DNA of 64,000 bases, taken from the NCBI RefSeq assembly GCF_918741285.1, contig NZ_CAKKNC010000008.1, positions 62,001 to 126,000 of the forward strand. Direction: 5' to 3'. Both the position numbers and the translations under genes were made by a program. The DNA is from Sphingobium sp. CECT 9361 (GTDB lineage: Bacteria; Pseudomonadota; Alphaproteobacteria; Sphingomonadales; Sphingomonadaceae). The notes below the pieces were generated by a model. It searched no databases. It saw nothing but the letters and a program-made list of their open reading frames with translations, and was not told the DNA's origin. Shown one piece after another: positions 9,224 to 17,281 of the stretch; positions within the stretch are counted from its first letter, which is position 1; every line of letters starts with the position of its first letter.

Positions 9224-9511
9224 ATGGGCGAAGAGTATAAGGCGAAAGTTTTCAAATCGGGCAACAGCCTGGCTTTGCGTCTACCCAAAGGGCTGGGTTT
9301 GACCGAAGGCGCAGAAATGCGTTTGCGCGAGGAACGGGGCAAGTTCACGTTCGAACCGATCGATGCGCCCAAACGCAAAATCGATATCAGCAAATTCGCC
9401 GGCAAGGCACCCGGACTTGCACCTTTGACGCCCGAAGATCGCGTGCTGGATGAGTCTCCGCGTGTCTGGGATGATCCCGCGTGGCCGGGTTGGCACAGGT
9501 CGGACGAGTAG
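9224..9511 (+). CDS. vapB: VapB-type antitoxin, AbrB/MazE fold
   Basis: A 95-residue predicted antitoxin. The N-terminal half is a swapped-hairpin AbrB DNA-binding domain, with AKVFKSGNSLALRLPKGLGL followed by EGAEMRLREE. The C-terminal half, ending in PAWPGWHRSDE, is the usual disordered arm that blocks the toxin active site. GGAGG stands 5 bases before the ATG at 9224; a GTG at 9221 is too close to it. vapC follows after 11 bases. The module separates rimM from trmD, which normally adjoin in this operon. Confidence 0.85.
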   Translation: MGEEYKAKVFKSGNSLALRLPKGLGLTEGAEMRLREERGKFTFEPIDAPKRKIDISKFAGKAPGLAPLTPEDRVLDESPRVWDDPAWPGWHRSDE

Positions 9512-9522
9512 GACAGAACTGA

Positions 9523-9894
9523 ATGCAGTTTCTGCTCGATGCGAACAGCGTCATCCTCGCGCTCTCCGGCCATCCGCGCCTGTTGCACCGTCTTTCGCAG
9601 TGTGACGAAGGAACGCTCGGCGTGTCGGCCATCGTCTTTGCGGAGGTGGCGCTTGGCACTGCGCGAGGCAAGACACCGTCGCTTGCAGTGCTGGACGCCT
9701 TTCTGGAAGAAGTGGTGTTGCTGCCCTTCGATGAGGCAGCGGCGCGGACTTATGCTACTCTCCCGTTCAAGCGCGGCAGTTACGACCGCCTGATCGCGGC
9801 GCACGCATTGTCGCTCGATCTTACCCTTGTCACTAACAACGAAGACGATTTCGCGGATATCCCCGGCCTTCGTACAGAGAATTGGACGTTATGA
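9523..9894 (+). CDS. vapC: VapC-type PIN-domain ribonuclease toxin
   Basis: A 123-residue PIN-domain protein, expected to be a magnesium-dependent endoribonuclease held inactive by the adjacent VapB. The acidic active-site pattern is visible: Asp in FLLDANSVI (where the family usually has DTN), Glu in VFAEVALG, Asp in GSYDRLIAAHAL, and Asp/Glu in TNNEDDF. The known targets of VapC enzymes are tRNAs or rRNA; which one applies here is unknown. Its stop overlaps the start of the next gene as ATGA, so translation continues into the membrane protein and then trmD. Confidence 0.88.
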   Translation: MQFLLDANSVILALSGHPRLLHRLSQCDEGTLGVSAIVFAEVALGTARGKTPSLAVLDAFLEEVVLLPFDEAAARTYATLPFKRGSYDRLIAAHALSLDLTLVTNNEDDFADIPGLRTENWTL

Positions 9895-10181
9895 GCAGCT
9901 TCGGTCAGGCAATGCCGTATCTCTATATGGCGATATTCGTCGTTATCGGGTGGCGGTTGTATGTCATTCGGTGGGACTGGCGCTTGAAGGCGGCTTCGGG
10001 TGCGGCGATGGTGATTGCGCCGCCGCTCTTGTTCCTGTTGCCTGCGTTGCGCAACCCGCAGGGGAACTTTGCCGGGTGGCTGCTGGCGATGGGGATCGGG
10101 ATGCTGGTGGCGGGTGCGCTGTGCATGGGCGGCGGGGTGCTGGCCGGATGGCTGCGCGCGCGTCCGCGTAAATCGTCGTGA
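9891..10181 (+). CDS. Small membrane protein between vapC and trmD
   Basis: A 96-residue protein of unknown function with about three hydrophobic segments (around residues 8-24, 36-52 and 62-86) and a basic C-terminus (RARPRKSS). I recognise no family motif. It starts with the ATGA overlapping the vapC stop and ends in a GTGA overlapping the trmD start, so it is translationally linked on both sides. It could be an original member of this ribosomal operon in this lineage or a passenger that arrived with vapBC. Confidence 0.7.
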   Translation: MSSFGQAMPYLYMAIFVVIGWRLYVIRWDWRLKAASGAAMVIAPPLLFLLPALRNPQGNFAGWLLAMGIGMLVAGALCMGGGVLAGWLRARPRKSS

Positions 10182-10924
10182 CATTCGCCGCGCAGATATT
10201 GACGCTGTATCCGGAGATGTTCCCCGGACCGCTCGGCACGTCGCTGGCGGGCAGGGCGCTGGGCGAAGGCACGTGGTCGTGCGACCCGATCCAGATCCGC
10301 GACTTTGCCACCGACAAGCACAAGTCCGTGGACGATACCCCGGCGGGTGGCGGGGCGGGCATGGTGATGCGCGCGGACGTGCTGGCGCGGGCGGTGGACG
10401 ATGCGATGACGCGGCAACCGGACGCGCCCGTGCTGGCCATGACGCCGCGCGGAGAGCCGCTGACGCAGGCGCTGGTGCGGGAGATCGCCACTGGTCCCGG
10501 CGTCACGATCCTGTGCGGCCGGTTCGAGGGGATGGACGAGCGCCTGTTCGAGGCGCGACCCATCCGCGAAGTGTCGATCGGGGACTATATTCTGTCCGGT
10601 GGAGAGACGGCGGCAATCGTGCTGCTGGACGCTTGCATCCGCTTGCTTCCCGGTGTAATGGGCGCGGCTTCCAGTGGGGATGAGGAGAGCTTCGAAAGCG
10701 GCCTTCTTGAATATCCGCACTATACCCGACCCAATGATTGGGAAGGGCGCACGATCCCGCAAGTGTTGCGATCGGGGGATCATGCGAAGATCGCGGCATG
10801 GCGACAAGCCATGGCCGAGGATCATACACGGTTAAGGCGGCCGGACCTTTGGGAACGTCACAGTGACGTTCGGGACCAGTCGCCCTCTGGCGCGCAACGA
10901 CAGACGAAGGAAAAGAGGGCATGA
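10178..10924 (+). CDS. trmD: tRNA (guanine-37-N1) methyltransferase
   Basis: Methylates G37 next to the anticodon, preventing +1 frameshifting; essential in most bacteria. The 248-residue protein has the SPOUT trefoil-knot signature, with [14 protein letters not shown] at the N-terminus, [25 protein letters not shown] and [12 protein letters not shown]. The start is GTG at 10178, overlapping the stop of the upstream membrane-protein gene. The C-terminal helix and rplS follow with a four-base overlap. Confidence 0.97.
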   Translation: MTFAAQILTLYPEMFPGPLGTSLAGRALGEGTWSCDPIQIRDFATDKHKSVDDTPAGGGAGMVMRADVLARAVDDAMTRQPDAPVLAMTPRGEPLTQALVREIATGPGVTILCGRFEGMDERLFEARPIREVSIGDYILSGGETAAIVLLDACIRLLPGVMGAASSGDEESFESGLLEYPHYTRPNDWEGRTIPQVLRSGDHAKIAAWRQAMAEDHTRLRRPDLWERHSDVRDQSPSGAQRQTKEKRA

Positions 10925-11289
10925 ACCTCCTGCAGCAGATCGAGGCCGAAAGCATTGCGGCTCTTGGCAAAGACATTCCGGATTTCCGCCCCGGTGACAC
11001 CCTGCGCGTTGGCGTGAAGGTTGTCGAAGGCGAACGTAGCCGTGTCCAGAACTATGAAGGCGTGTGCATCGCGCGTTCGAATAAGGGCATGGGCAGCAAT
11101 TTCACCGTGCGCAAGATGAGCTTTGGCGAAGGCGTGGAACGCGTCTTCCCGCTCTATTCGCCGAACATCGATTCGATCACCGTGGTCCGCAAGGGCGTGG
11201 TGCGTCGTGCGAAGCTGTATTACCTGCGCGGCCGCACCGGCAAGCGCGCACGTATCGCCGAACGTCGCGACACTCGCAACGACGGCTAA
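10921..11289 (+). CDS. rplS: 50S ribosomal protein L19
   Basis: Large-subunit protein at the 30S-50S interface. The 122 residues match the family well: [56 protein letters not shown] and [18 protein letters not shown] precedes the ATG. It is the last gene of the ffh-rpsP-rimM-(vapBC-orf)-trmD-rplS run and is followed by a strong terminator. Confidence 0.98.
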   Translation: MNLLQQIEAESIAALGKDIPDFRPGDTLRVGVKVVEGERSRVQNYEGVCIARSNKGMGSNFTVRKMSFGEGVERVFPLYSPNIDSITVVRKGVVRRAKLYYLRGRTGKRARIAERRDTRNDG

Positions 11290-11314
11290 GGCTTTCGCCT
11301 TATGCGATAGGGAA

Positions 11315-11345
11315 GGGCGCCGGGGGCAACTCCGGCGCCCTTTTT
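11315..11345 (+). terminator. Rho-independent terminator after rplS
   Basis: A GC-rich stem of about 10 bp pairs 11315-11324 with 11331-11340 around a 6-base loop and is followed at once by five T residues. It ends the rpsP-trmD-rplS operon. Confidence 0.9.
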
Positions 11346-11389
11346 CGTGGGCGTGGGGGCGGCGCAGTTCCCGCATTGAGAGGAACCTG

Positions 11390-11453
11390 TTCCCCGGCGA
11401 ACGCCGGGGTCCAGTTCGGAGCGTGGGACTGGGCCCCGGCCTTCGCCGGGGAA
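11390..11453. repeat. REP-like inverted repeat, CCCCGGC...GCCGGGG type
   Basis: Two 25-base arms (11390-11414 and 11429-11453) are inverted copies with two mismatches. Each arm is itself a small hairpin built on CCCCGG and CCGGGG. A third, single copy of the same unit lies at 38994-39020. The paired arrangement resembles REP doublets scattered between genes in many proteobacteria. It sits between the rplS terminator and the convergent deaminase gene. Confidence 0.75.
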
Positions 11454-11496
11454 CGTCGAAACTGTTGCTTTGAGTCGCACGCATCGCAATTCCCCC

Positions 11497-11991
11497 TCAC
11501 ACATTGCCCTGCATCTCTATCGGCACGTCATCGTCCGGCCCGAAGTACAGCGCGGCGCAGTCTTCCCGCAGGCAACCGCCGTCGAGTTCCAGATCGTCGC
11601 GCCAGGCGTCTCTGATGAAGTCCATCGTGTCGAGATGGTGATCCTCAAAATACATGCGGTGGACGTCGTCGCGGCCCGCGCCGTAGACGATGCGGCCGAC
11701 CTTGGCCCAGATCGACGCCATGGTGCACATGCCGCATGGCTGGAGCGTGGAATAGAGCGTGGCACCGCGCAGATCCATGTCGCCATGCACTTTGCCCGCG
11801 CTGCGGAAGGCCATCATCTCCGCATGGGCGGTTGCGTCGCAGAGCTCCTCCGTCTGGTTCACAGCGCGGGCGAGAACCCGTCCGTCCAGCACGATGATGG
11901 CGGCAATCGGCGTATCCTCCGGCGCGCTGCCTTTGCTGGTCGCCAGATCGATGGCCTGCCGCATCCACGCTTTGTCCGCGTCGCTTATCAT
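11497..11991 (-). CDS. Cytidine/deoxycytidylate deaminase family, zinc-dependent
   Basis: A 164-residue nucleoside or base deaminase. The zinc site is clear: HAEMMAF supplies a His ligand and the catalytic Glu, and PCGMCTMA supplies two Cys ligands. The fold matches the tRNA-adenosine/guanine deaminase branch more than the small cytidine deaminases, and the substrate cannot be fixed by eye; an acidic C-terminus follows. It stands alone between two repeat elements, with no operon partner. Confidence 0.85.
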   Translation of the reverse strand: MISDADKAWMRQAIDLATSKGSAPEDTPIAAIIVLDGRVLARAVNQTEELCDATAHAEMMAFRSAGKVHGDMDLRGATLYSTLQPCGMCTMASIWAKVGRIVYGAGRDDVHRMYFEDHHLDTMDFIRDAWRDDLELDGGCLREDCAALYFGPDDDVPIEMQGNV

Positions 11992-12709
11992 GTCATTCGC
12001 CGCCCATCCTTGCCTGATCGCTATAGACGATCCTGACCCGCGAGCGTTCCCTCTGACGGAGGCGGGTTTTGGGCGGGGAATGGCGCGGAAGGTGACAAAG
12101 GTGACACTACGTTACCGGGCATTGGGCTGTGCCGGGGTGGGTGGGGGATGGAATGTGTCGACGCCCGACACGCGCGCTGCCGTGTTCCTGCGAAGGCAGG
12201 AACCCAGTAATCTCTCCATGCGCTGAGGTTGCACTCTTACTGGGTTCCTGCCTTCGCAGGAACACGGTGGATTGTGGGGGTAGGTAAGATGCCGTGTCGG
12301 TGATACGCGCCCATACAGTCATCGCATTTCTCCCTCGCCGTATAAGCTCAGGCCAGCCACAGGCTCCCCGCCTGAGAGACGTAAATGTTGTGGCAGCTTC
12401 AGGGCGCTGCGGTCCCGGTTGTTGTGCCGCAAGACTGTCGCGGGTGCACATAGTGAAGCCAATTGCCGCCTGGCTGTCTCGCCTTGTGCGTCATGAGCGC
12501 ACGGGGGAGAGGGGATACGCGATAAGGACTTCGTGCAGGGCAACGGGCTAAGCACTGGTGGGGGTTTAGCGGAGGGCAGGGTGTGTAGGACAGGGGAAAG
12601 TGGGAGATCATAGGACAAAAGCTGACGCTAGGGACGTTGCGCCAATTTGGTCGTTCACTTCGATAACCGTTAAATCTAACGCTGCCGATCGTAGAACTTC
12701 TAGAGTATT
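11992..12709. other. Non-coding stretch with one REP doublet
   Basis: About 700 bases without a convincing gene. Open frames on either strand show no family motif and have poor codon structure. The only clear element is the perfect inverted repeat at 12180-12267. The right part, up to the end of the orphan gene, is otherwise featureless. Confidence 0.6.
12180..12267. repeat. Perfect 31-bp inverted repeat (REP doublet, CCTGCGAAGGCAGG type)
   Basis: The arms 12180-12210 and 12237-12267 are exact reverse complements over 31 bases, separated by 26 bases. Each arm contains its own hairpin CCTGC-GAAG-GCAGG. Such doublets are typical of REP elements spread by RAYT transposases; no transposase gene lies nearby. 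It is a different family from the element at 11390. Confidence 0.85.
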
Positions 12710-14005
12710 TCACTCCACTTTATTCAGACCATCTTTCACTAAGTCGGCAGCGGTCTTAAGCCACGATGTTTTGAGCACTCGCTCTGCGGTCGGAGAAAGT
12801 TGGGTGGCTCCATTCACGGCCAATGTGAGCAGGCTGGTAAAAACTAAAACCTTAGCAGCCGTTTTCAAGCCGGATCGTGCTCCATCTGCCATAGCGACAT
12901 ACGTGGCGACTATCTCGGAGAAAATCTTTGCGAATAGGTTTTCGAGGCTTCTCACTACCCCAAATAATGCTCTCTGGCCCGATTTCATTGGATGATGAAG
13001 AGCTTCCAAAATCAGTTCGATTGAGCGAGGAACTTCAGGGTCGACTAGGCTGTTCACCTGCAATTCGGAAACAAGCTCCTTTCCAATCTCATATGTTCGT
13101 TTGATATCGGTGCTCGTGTATTCCGTTCTTGCGGCGTTCTCGGTGAATTGATGCCATTCTGGAAACTGGCCAATATACAAATTGATTCCCATGCTGAAGC
13201 CGGCAAACCGGGCAGCGGCAATTTCCGACAGTTCCTCTGAAAAACGGACGAAGAGATGATCACACGTCAAGCTCATCAAACCAATCCGAATGATGTCTGC
13301 ATCCGAAGAGAGTACCGACTGGATTTCCTCAACGGCCGAAACGAGCCTTGGATCGCAATTCGTTTCGAAAAGGCATGCTAGCAAAGTAGCTACGTCAGCA
13401 TTAAGCGCCGATCTGGCGCTAGCTACATTTTTTGCATCAGCATCCGAGGGTGTCGCGAGCTGCTGTTTTAGCCTGAGCAGGCCGCCGCGAAATTCGAACT
13501 GCAAGGGACCGGGTTGCTGGCCGGGAGTAAGATCCTTAAGTGCATTGGGCAAATCCTCGTTCGGATCTCTCTGCACCGGAAGAGGTGTGAGGGAATATGC
13601 GGTAGCCTCGCGGGGCGATTTAAATAGCGGACGATTTATAGACACAAAGTTGTCGAAATCGGCTACTTTGTCGGACAACACTTGGCCAAACGGTGACTTT
13701 CTCCCTTTGCGGTCAACATAGAACTGTGGAGCAACGTGTTTTTGAAAAAATGCGTTTGATTGCAGCACTCTCAATTCGCTCACCACCAATTCGAGATGGT
13801 CGATGTGAAATTCCAAGCCCGAGCGATCATGAGTAGCATCCAGCATGGAAGACATGCGCTCAGCCCCTGCCTTGACGTTCCGACCTTCTCCGTTCTCCGG
13901 CCAAAATTTGATGGTCTTCAGAGCCGCGTTGCCCAAACCGTTGGCAAGGTGCTGAAGCTCGACCATGGTCGTGCGCGTCCATGTATTTAGATTAGGCCGT
14001 CTCAA
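12710..14005 (-). CDS. Orphan hypothetical protein with C-terminal membrane segment
   Basis: A protein of up to 431 residues that I do not recognise. The start is probably TTG at 14005, preceded by AGGGGG; an ATG at 13966 is an alternative. The body looks soluble and largely helical. One hydrophobic segment near residues 385-405 (VLVFTSLLTLAVNGATQL) suggests a C-terminal anchor. Base composition is visibly richer in A and T than the flanking genes, and codon use differs, which suggests acquisition by transfer. It stands alone, flanked by non-coding DNA on both sides, between a deaminase and a CitE-like gene. Confidence 0.7.
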   Translation of the reverse strand: MRRPNLNTWTRTTMVELQHLANGLGNAALKTIKFWPENGEGRNVKAGAERMSSMLDATHDRSGLEFHIDHLELVVSELRVLQSNAFFQKHVAPQFYVDRKGRKSPFGQVLSDKVADFDNFVSINRPLFKSPREATAYSLTPLPVQRDPNEDLPNALKDLTPGQQPGPLQFEFRGGLLRLKQQLATPSDADAKNVASARSALNADVATLLACLFETNCDPRLVSAVEEIQSVLSSDADIIRIGLMSLTCDHLFVRFSEELSEIAAARFAGFSMGINLYIGQFPEWHQFTENAARTEYTSTDIKRTYEIGKELVSELQVNSLVDPEVPRSIELILEALHHPMKSGQRALFGVVRSLENLFAKIFSEIVATYVAMADGARSGLKTAAKVLVFTSLLTLAVNGATQLSPTAERVLKTSWLKTAADLVKDGLNKVE

Positions 14006-14232
14006 ACCATCCCCCTGTGATCGGTTGATTTGTAGCTAGCATAGTATTTCTGAAACTTACCACAGCACGTTACACCACGGCACGAGCAATCTCCGAAGAT
14101 ACCAAGCAAATTGATCGGGAAGGAAGAGCACTGGGTTGAACTGCGATATGTGCCTGTGGCTATCAAGAACGGTAGCCTTCAGAAACTGCCGCTTAAAACT
14201 GCCATTCGCAAAGGGGGCTAAACTCCACCCCC

Positions 14233-15063
14233 TCAAACCCCCGCCAACACCGCCATCGCCTGCTTCAAATGTGGGGCGTCGATCATCTTGCCGTCCAGTT
14301 GCAGTGCGCCTGCGCCGGGGTTGGCTTCGAACGCGGCGACTATGGCGCGGGCGTGGGCCAGGTCGGCTTCGCTGGGGGTGAAGGCAGTGTTGATGATGGG
14401 GACTTGGGCGGGGTGGATGGCCATCATGCCGGTGAAGCCGTCGCGGCGGCCGCGGGCGGCGTAGGCGGCGAGGGCGTCGAGATCCTTTATGTTGGGGAAC
14501 ACCGTCTCTATGGCGGCGACCCCGGCGGCATGGGCGCCGAACAAAGTGAGGCTGCGCACCATGCGATAGGGATCGGTGTAGCTGCCGTCGGCTTCGCGGG
14601 AGGTGGCGGCACCGATGGCGGCGGGCAGATCCTCCGCGCCCCATGTAAGCCCCGCGAGATGCGCGGACACGTCGCGATAGGTGCCCAGCGTGAAGACGGC
14701 GGCGGCAGTCTCTGTGGCGATGGGGAGGATGGGGACGGCCTTGTCCCCCATCAGGGTCAGCAGATGCCGGACGCTGTCTGCGCCCTCCGCCTTGGGCAGC
14801 ATGATGCCGTCCGGGCGGGCGCTTAGGACGGCGTCGAGGTCTGCCTGCGCCATGTCCGTGTCGAGGGGGTTGATGCGGACGAAGGTGGTGATCGTGCGCG
14901 GGGTGGAGAGCCAACTGGCGATGGCGTCGCGGGCGGTGGCCTTGTTCGCGGCGGAGACCGAGTCCTCCAGATCGAGGATCAGGGCGTCGGCGCCGCTGGC
15001 CGCTGCCTTGGCGAAGCGTTCCGGGCGGTCGCCGGGGACGAAGAGAAGCGCGCGGAGCCTCAT
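14233..15063 (-). CDS. HpcH/HpaI aldolase family, CitE-like acyl-CoA lyase or thioesterase
   Basis: A 276-residue TIM-barrel enzyme of the CitE/malyl-CoA lyase group, which cleaves or forms (3S)-malyl-, citramalyl- or methylmalyl-CoA. Family marks are LFVPGDRPERFAKAAA, ALILDLEDSV (Mg-binding acidic residues), DGIMLPKAEG and LTWGAEDLPAAIGA. I chose the ATG at 15063, which overlaps the MaoC stop as ATGA. Pairing with a MaoC hydratase suggests a mesaconyl/methylmalyl-CoA or related branched dicarboxylyl-CoA step, but the exact substrate is open. Confidence 0.85.
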   Translation of the reverse strand: MRLRALLFVPGDRPERFAKAAASGADALILDLEDSVSAANKATARDAIASWLSTPRTITTFVRINPLDTDMAQADLDAVLSARPDGIMLPKAEGADSVRHLLTLMGDKAVPILPIATETAAAVFTLGTYRDVSAHLAGLTWGAEDLPAAIGAATSREADGSYTDPYRMVRSLTLFGAHAAGVAAIETVFPNIKDLDALAAYAARGRRDGFTGMMAIHPAQVPIINTAFTPSEADLAHARAIVAAFEANPGAGALQLDGKMIDAPHLKQAMAVLAGV

Positions 15064-15521
15064 GCGGCGGACGCTTTCTTGAGCAGCGCCATGCGCAGGC
15101 ACTGGCAGACGATCTCGTCCCGCTGATTGCGGAGGCGGTGGGTGAAGGTGACGATGCCTGCATCCGGGCGGGAGCGGCTTTCCTTGAGTTCTGTCACTTC
15201 GGTTTCGGCGCGGAGGGTATCGCCGAGGAAGACGGGCTTTGGGTGGACGAGCTTGTCATAGCCCAGATTGGCGACCAGTGTGCCAAGCGTGGTGTCGCCC
15301 ACCGACAGGCCCACCATCAGCGCGAAGGTGAAAGTGCCGTTGACGAGGATCTGGCCGAATTCCGACGCGCGGGCGGCCTCTGCATCGAGGTGAAGCGGCT
15401 GCGGATTGTGCGTCATGGTGGAGAAGAGGAGATTGTCCGTCTCCGTAACCGTGCGGCGGATATCGTGGGTGAGGGTGTCGCCCACCTGCCATTGATCGAA
15501 ATAGCGTCCGGCCATGCTCAT
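15060..15521 (-). CDS. MaoC-like acyl-CoA hydratase
   Basis: A 153-residue single hot-dog-fold (R)-specific hydratase. The conserved stretch NPQPLHLDAEAARASEFGQ contains the catalytic Asn/His region, and VNGTFTFALMVGLSV follows as in the MaoC dehydratase family. It is translationally coupled to the downstream CitE-like gene, so the two probably act on successive acyl-CoA intermediates. The start at 15521 (a second ATG lies at 15515) has GGAG upstream; longer readings of the frame have no support. It is divergent from the aldo/keto reductase gene. Confidence 0.82.
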   Translation of the reverse strand: MSMAGRYFDQWQVGDTLTHDIRRTVTETDNLLFSTMTHNPQPLHLDAEAARASEFGQILVNGTFTFALMVGLSVGDTTLGTLVANLGYDKLVHPKPVFLGDTLRAETEVTELKESRSRPDAGIVTFTHRLRNQRDEIVCQCLRMALLKKASAA

Positions 15522-15660
15522 CCTTGCTCCCAATGTTGTGCGCGCGGCAGTAGCGGATGCGGCGGGCGAAGGCCATATCGGTTCGGATCGGCGAAAAGGG
15601 CTTGAACGCGGCAGGGCAGGGCGTATCTGGCCGGGGAAGCACGCGGACATAAGGATTGGC

Positions 15661-16665
15661 ATGACACTCCCCACCCGGACGATTGGACCCTTCACCGTTT
15701 CGGCCGTCGGCCTTGGCTGCATGAATTTGAGCCATGCCTATGGCGTGCCGCCGTCCGAGGAGGACGGTGTGCGGCTGCTCAATCATGCGCTGGACGCGGG
15801 CGTGACGTTGCTCGACACCGCCGCTTTATATGGCGGGGGGAATAATGAGCGACTGCTGGGCAAGGCAGTGATGCATCGCCGCGCGGCGTTCACGCTGTCG
15901 AGCAAATGCGTGCTCGATCTGTACGATGGCAAGCGTGGGCTGGACGGGCGACCTGAGGCGATTGCGAAGACGCTGGATCAGGCGCTGGCGCGGCTGGGGA
16001 CCGAGCATATCGATCTGTATTACATGCATCGGCTGGATAAGGACGTGCCGGTCGAGGAGTCGGTCGGTGCGCTGGTGCGAGCGAAGGAAGCGGGGAAGAT
16101 CGGGGCGATTGGCCTGTCCGAAATGTCGGCGGCGACGATCCGGCGGGCGCATGGCGTGCATCCGATAGCGGCAGTGCAGGCGGAATATTCGCCCTGCGTC
16201 CGCAATCCCGAAATCGCGGTGCTGGAGACGTGCCGGGAACTGGGCATCGGCTTCGTGGCATTCTCTCCGGTGGCGCGCGGGATGCTGGCGGCGGCGATTA
16301 CGTCGGACGATTATGTCGAGGGGGATATACGGTTGGGGATGCCGCGCTTTGTCGCGCCCAATCTGGCGCATAATCTGACGCTGGCGGCGCGGTTCAATGC
16401 GGTGGCGCAAGAGGCCGGGGTTACGCCCGCGCAATTGGCGATGGGATGGGTGCTGTCCCGCGCGCCGCATATCGTGCCTATCCCCGGCACACGCAGCATC
16501 GCGCATCTGGACGAGAATCTGGCAACCGCGACGATGACCTTCGCGCCGGAAACGCTGGCGGCGGTCGATGCGATCTTTACGCCGGGGGCGGTGGCAGGCG
16601 CGCGCTATGCCCCCGCGATGCAGGCGCAGATCGACACCGAGCTGCTGCCGGAGGAAGTGGATTAA
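15661..16665 (+). CDS. Aldo/keto reductase
   Basis: A 334-residue NADPH-dependent oxidoreductase with a TIM barrel. The active-site tetrad can be traced: Asp in LLDTAALYG, Tyr in the same motif, Lys in LSSKCVLDLYD and His in YYMHRLD. LGCMNLSHAYG at the N-terminus and PIPGTRSIAHLDENL near the C-terminus (cofactor binding) match the AKR family. AAGGA stands before the ATG at 15661. It ends four bases into the convergent Lrp gene. The physiological substrate is unknown. Confidence 0.9.
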   Translation: MTLPTRTIGPFTVSAVGLGCMNLSHAYGVPPSEEDGVRLLNHALDAGVTLLDTAALYGGGNNERLLGKAVMHRRAAFTLSSKCVLDLYDGKRGLDGRPEAIAKTLDQALARLGTEHIDLYYMHRLDKDVPVEESVGALVRAKEAGKIGAIGLSEMSAATIRRAHGVHPIAAVQAEYSPCVRNPEIAVLETCRELGIGFVAFSPVARGMLAAAITSDDYVEGDIRLGMPRFVAPNLAHNLTLAARFNAVAQEAGVTPAQLAMGWVLSRAPHIVPIPGTRSIAHLDENLATATMTFAPETLAAVDAIFTPGAVAGARYAPAMQAQIDTELLPEEVD

Positions 16666-17132
16666 CGGAGCGGGACGCCCGGCGCGTTCTTCGACGTGCG
16701 GATGGTGAGCGAGGTCTTGACGCTCACCACATTGGGCGCGGGCGTCAGCTTCGACGTCAGGAACTGCTGGAACGACTGCAGATCGCGCGAGACGACCTTC
16801 AGGATGAAGTCGATCTCTCCGTTCAGCATATGGCATTCGCGCACTTCGGGGAGCGCGGCGACGTGATCCTCGAACGCTTTCAGGTCCGCTTCGGCCTGAC
16901 TCTTCAGGCTGACCATCGCGAACACCGTGATGGTGTAGCCAAGGGTCGCAGGATCGACGACGGCGTGATAGGATTTGATAGCGCCATCATCTTCGAGTGC
17001 GCGGACGCGGCGCAGGCATGGCGGGGCGGTCAGCCCGACCTTGCGCGCCAGTTCGACATTGGTCATACGGCCATCATCCTGCAACTCCGCAAGAATCTGC
17101 ATGTCGATGTCGTCGATGTTCACGCCAGCCAT
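16662..17132 (-). CDS. Lrp/AsnC family transcriptional regulator
   Basis: A 156-residue leucine-responsive-type regulator. The N-terminal winged helix-turn-helix spans about residues 5-60 (DMQILAELQDDGRMTNVELA, then GLTAPPCLRRVRALE), and the C-terminal RAM effector domain begins near residue 70 (TITVFAMVSL and VRECHMLNGEIDFILKV). The ligand is probably an amino acid. It is divergent from the histidine-kinase gene; a near-perfect AT palindrome at 17165-17179 in the gap is a candidate binding site. Confidence 0.92.
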   Translation of the reverse strand: MAGVNIDDIDMQILAELQDDGRMTNVELARKVGLTAPPCLRRVRALEDDGAIKSYHAVVDPATLGYTITVFAMVSLKSQAEADLKAFEDHVAALPEVRECHMLNGEIDFILKVVSRDLQSFQQFLTSKLTPAPNVVSVKTSLTIRTSKNAPGVPLR

Positions 17133-17164
17133 GTGCTGCTAATTTCCTTTCCGGTTCGTGCGTC

Positions 17165-17179
17165 ATATAATAATTATAT
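17165..17179. promoter_or_regulatory. AT-rich palindrome upstream of the Lrp-type gene
   Basis: ATATAAT-A-ATTATAT is a perfect 15-base palindrome with a central A, 33 bases upstream of the regulator's start. Lrp/AsnC proteins bind AT-rich palindromes of about 15 bp and commonly autoregulate, so this is a plausible operator. It could also simply be promoter DNA. Confidence 0.45.
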
Positions 17180-17281
17180 TTCAGCGCAATGCAATTGTCC
17201 CACTATGCGACGACAGCAAATGAATGGCCGCCGCCCCCTTTTCCTTTCGGTGTCGGAGCATTAATCCTTTGCGCTCATAGT

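Noticed and set aside
12107..12618. Several 85-115 codon frames in the gap after the deaminase gene
   Set aside because: They run through the REP doublet, lack motifs and ribosome sites, and overlap each other on both strands.
14136..14381. An 81-codon plus-strand frame near the 3' end of the CitE-like gene
   Set aside because: Most of it is antisense to the CitE-like gene, and the leading part has no ribosome site or conserved feature.
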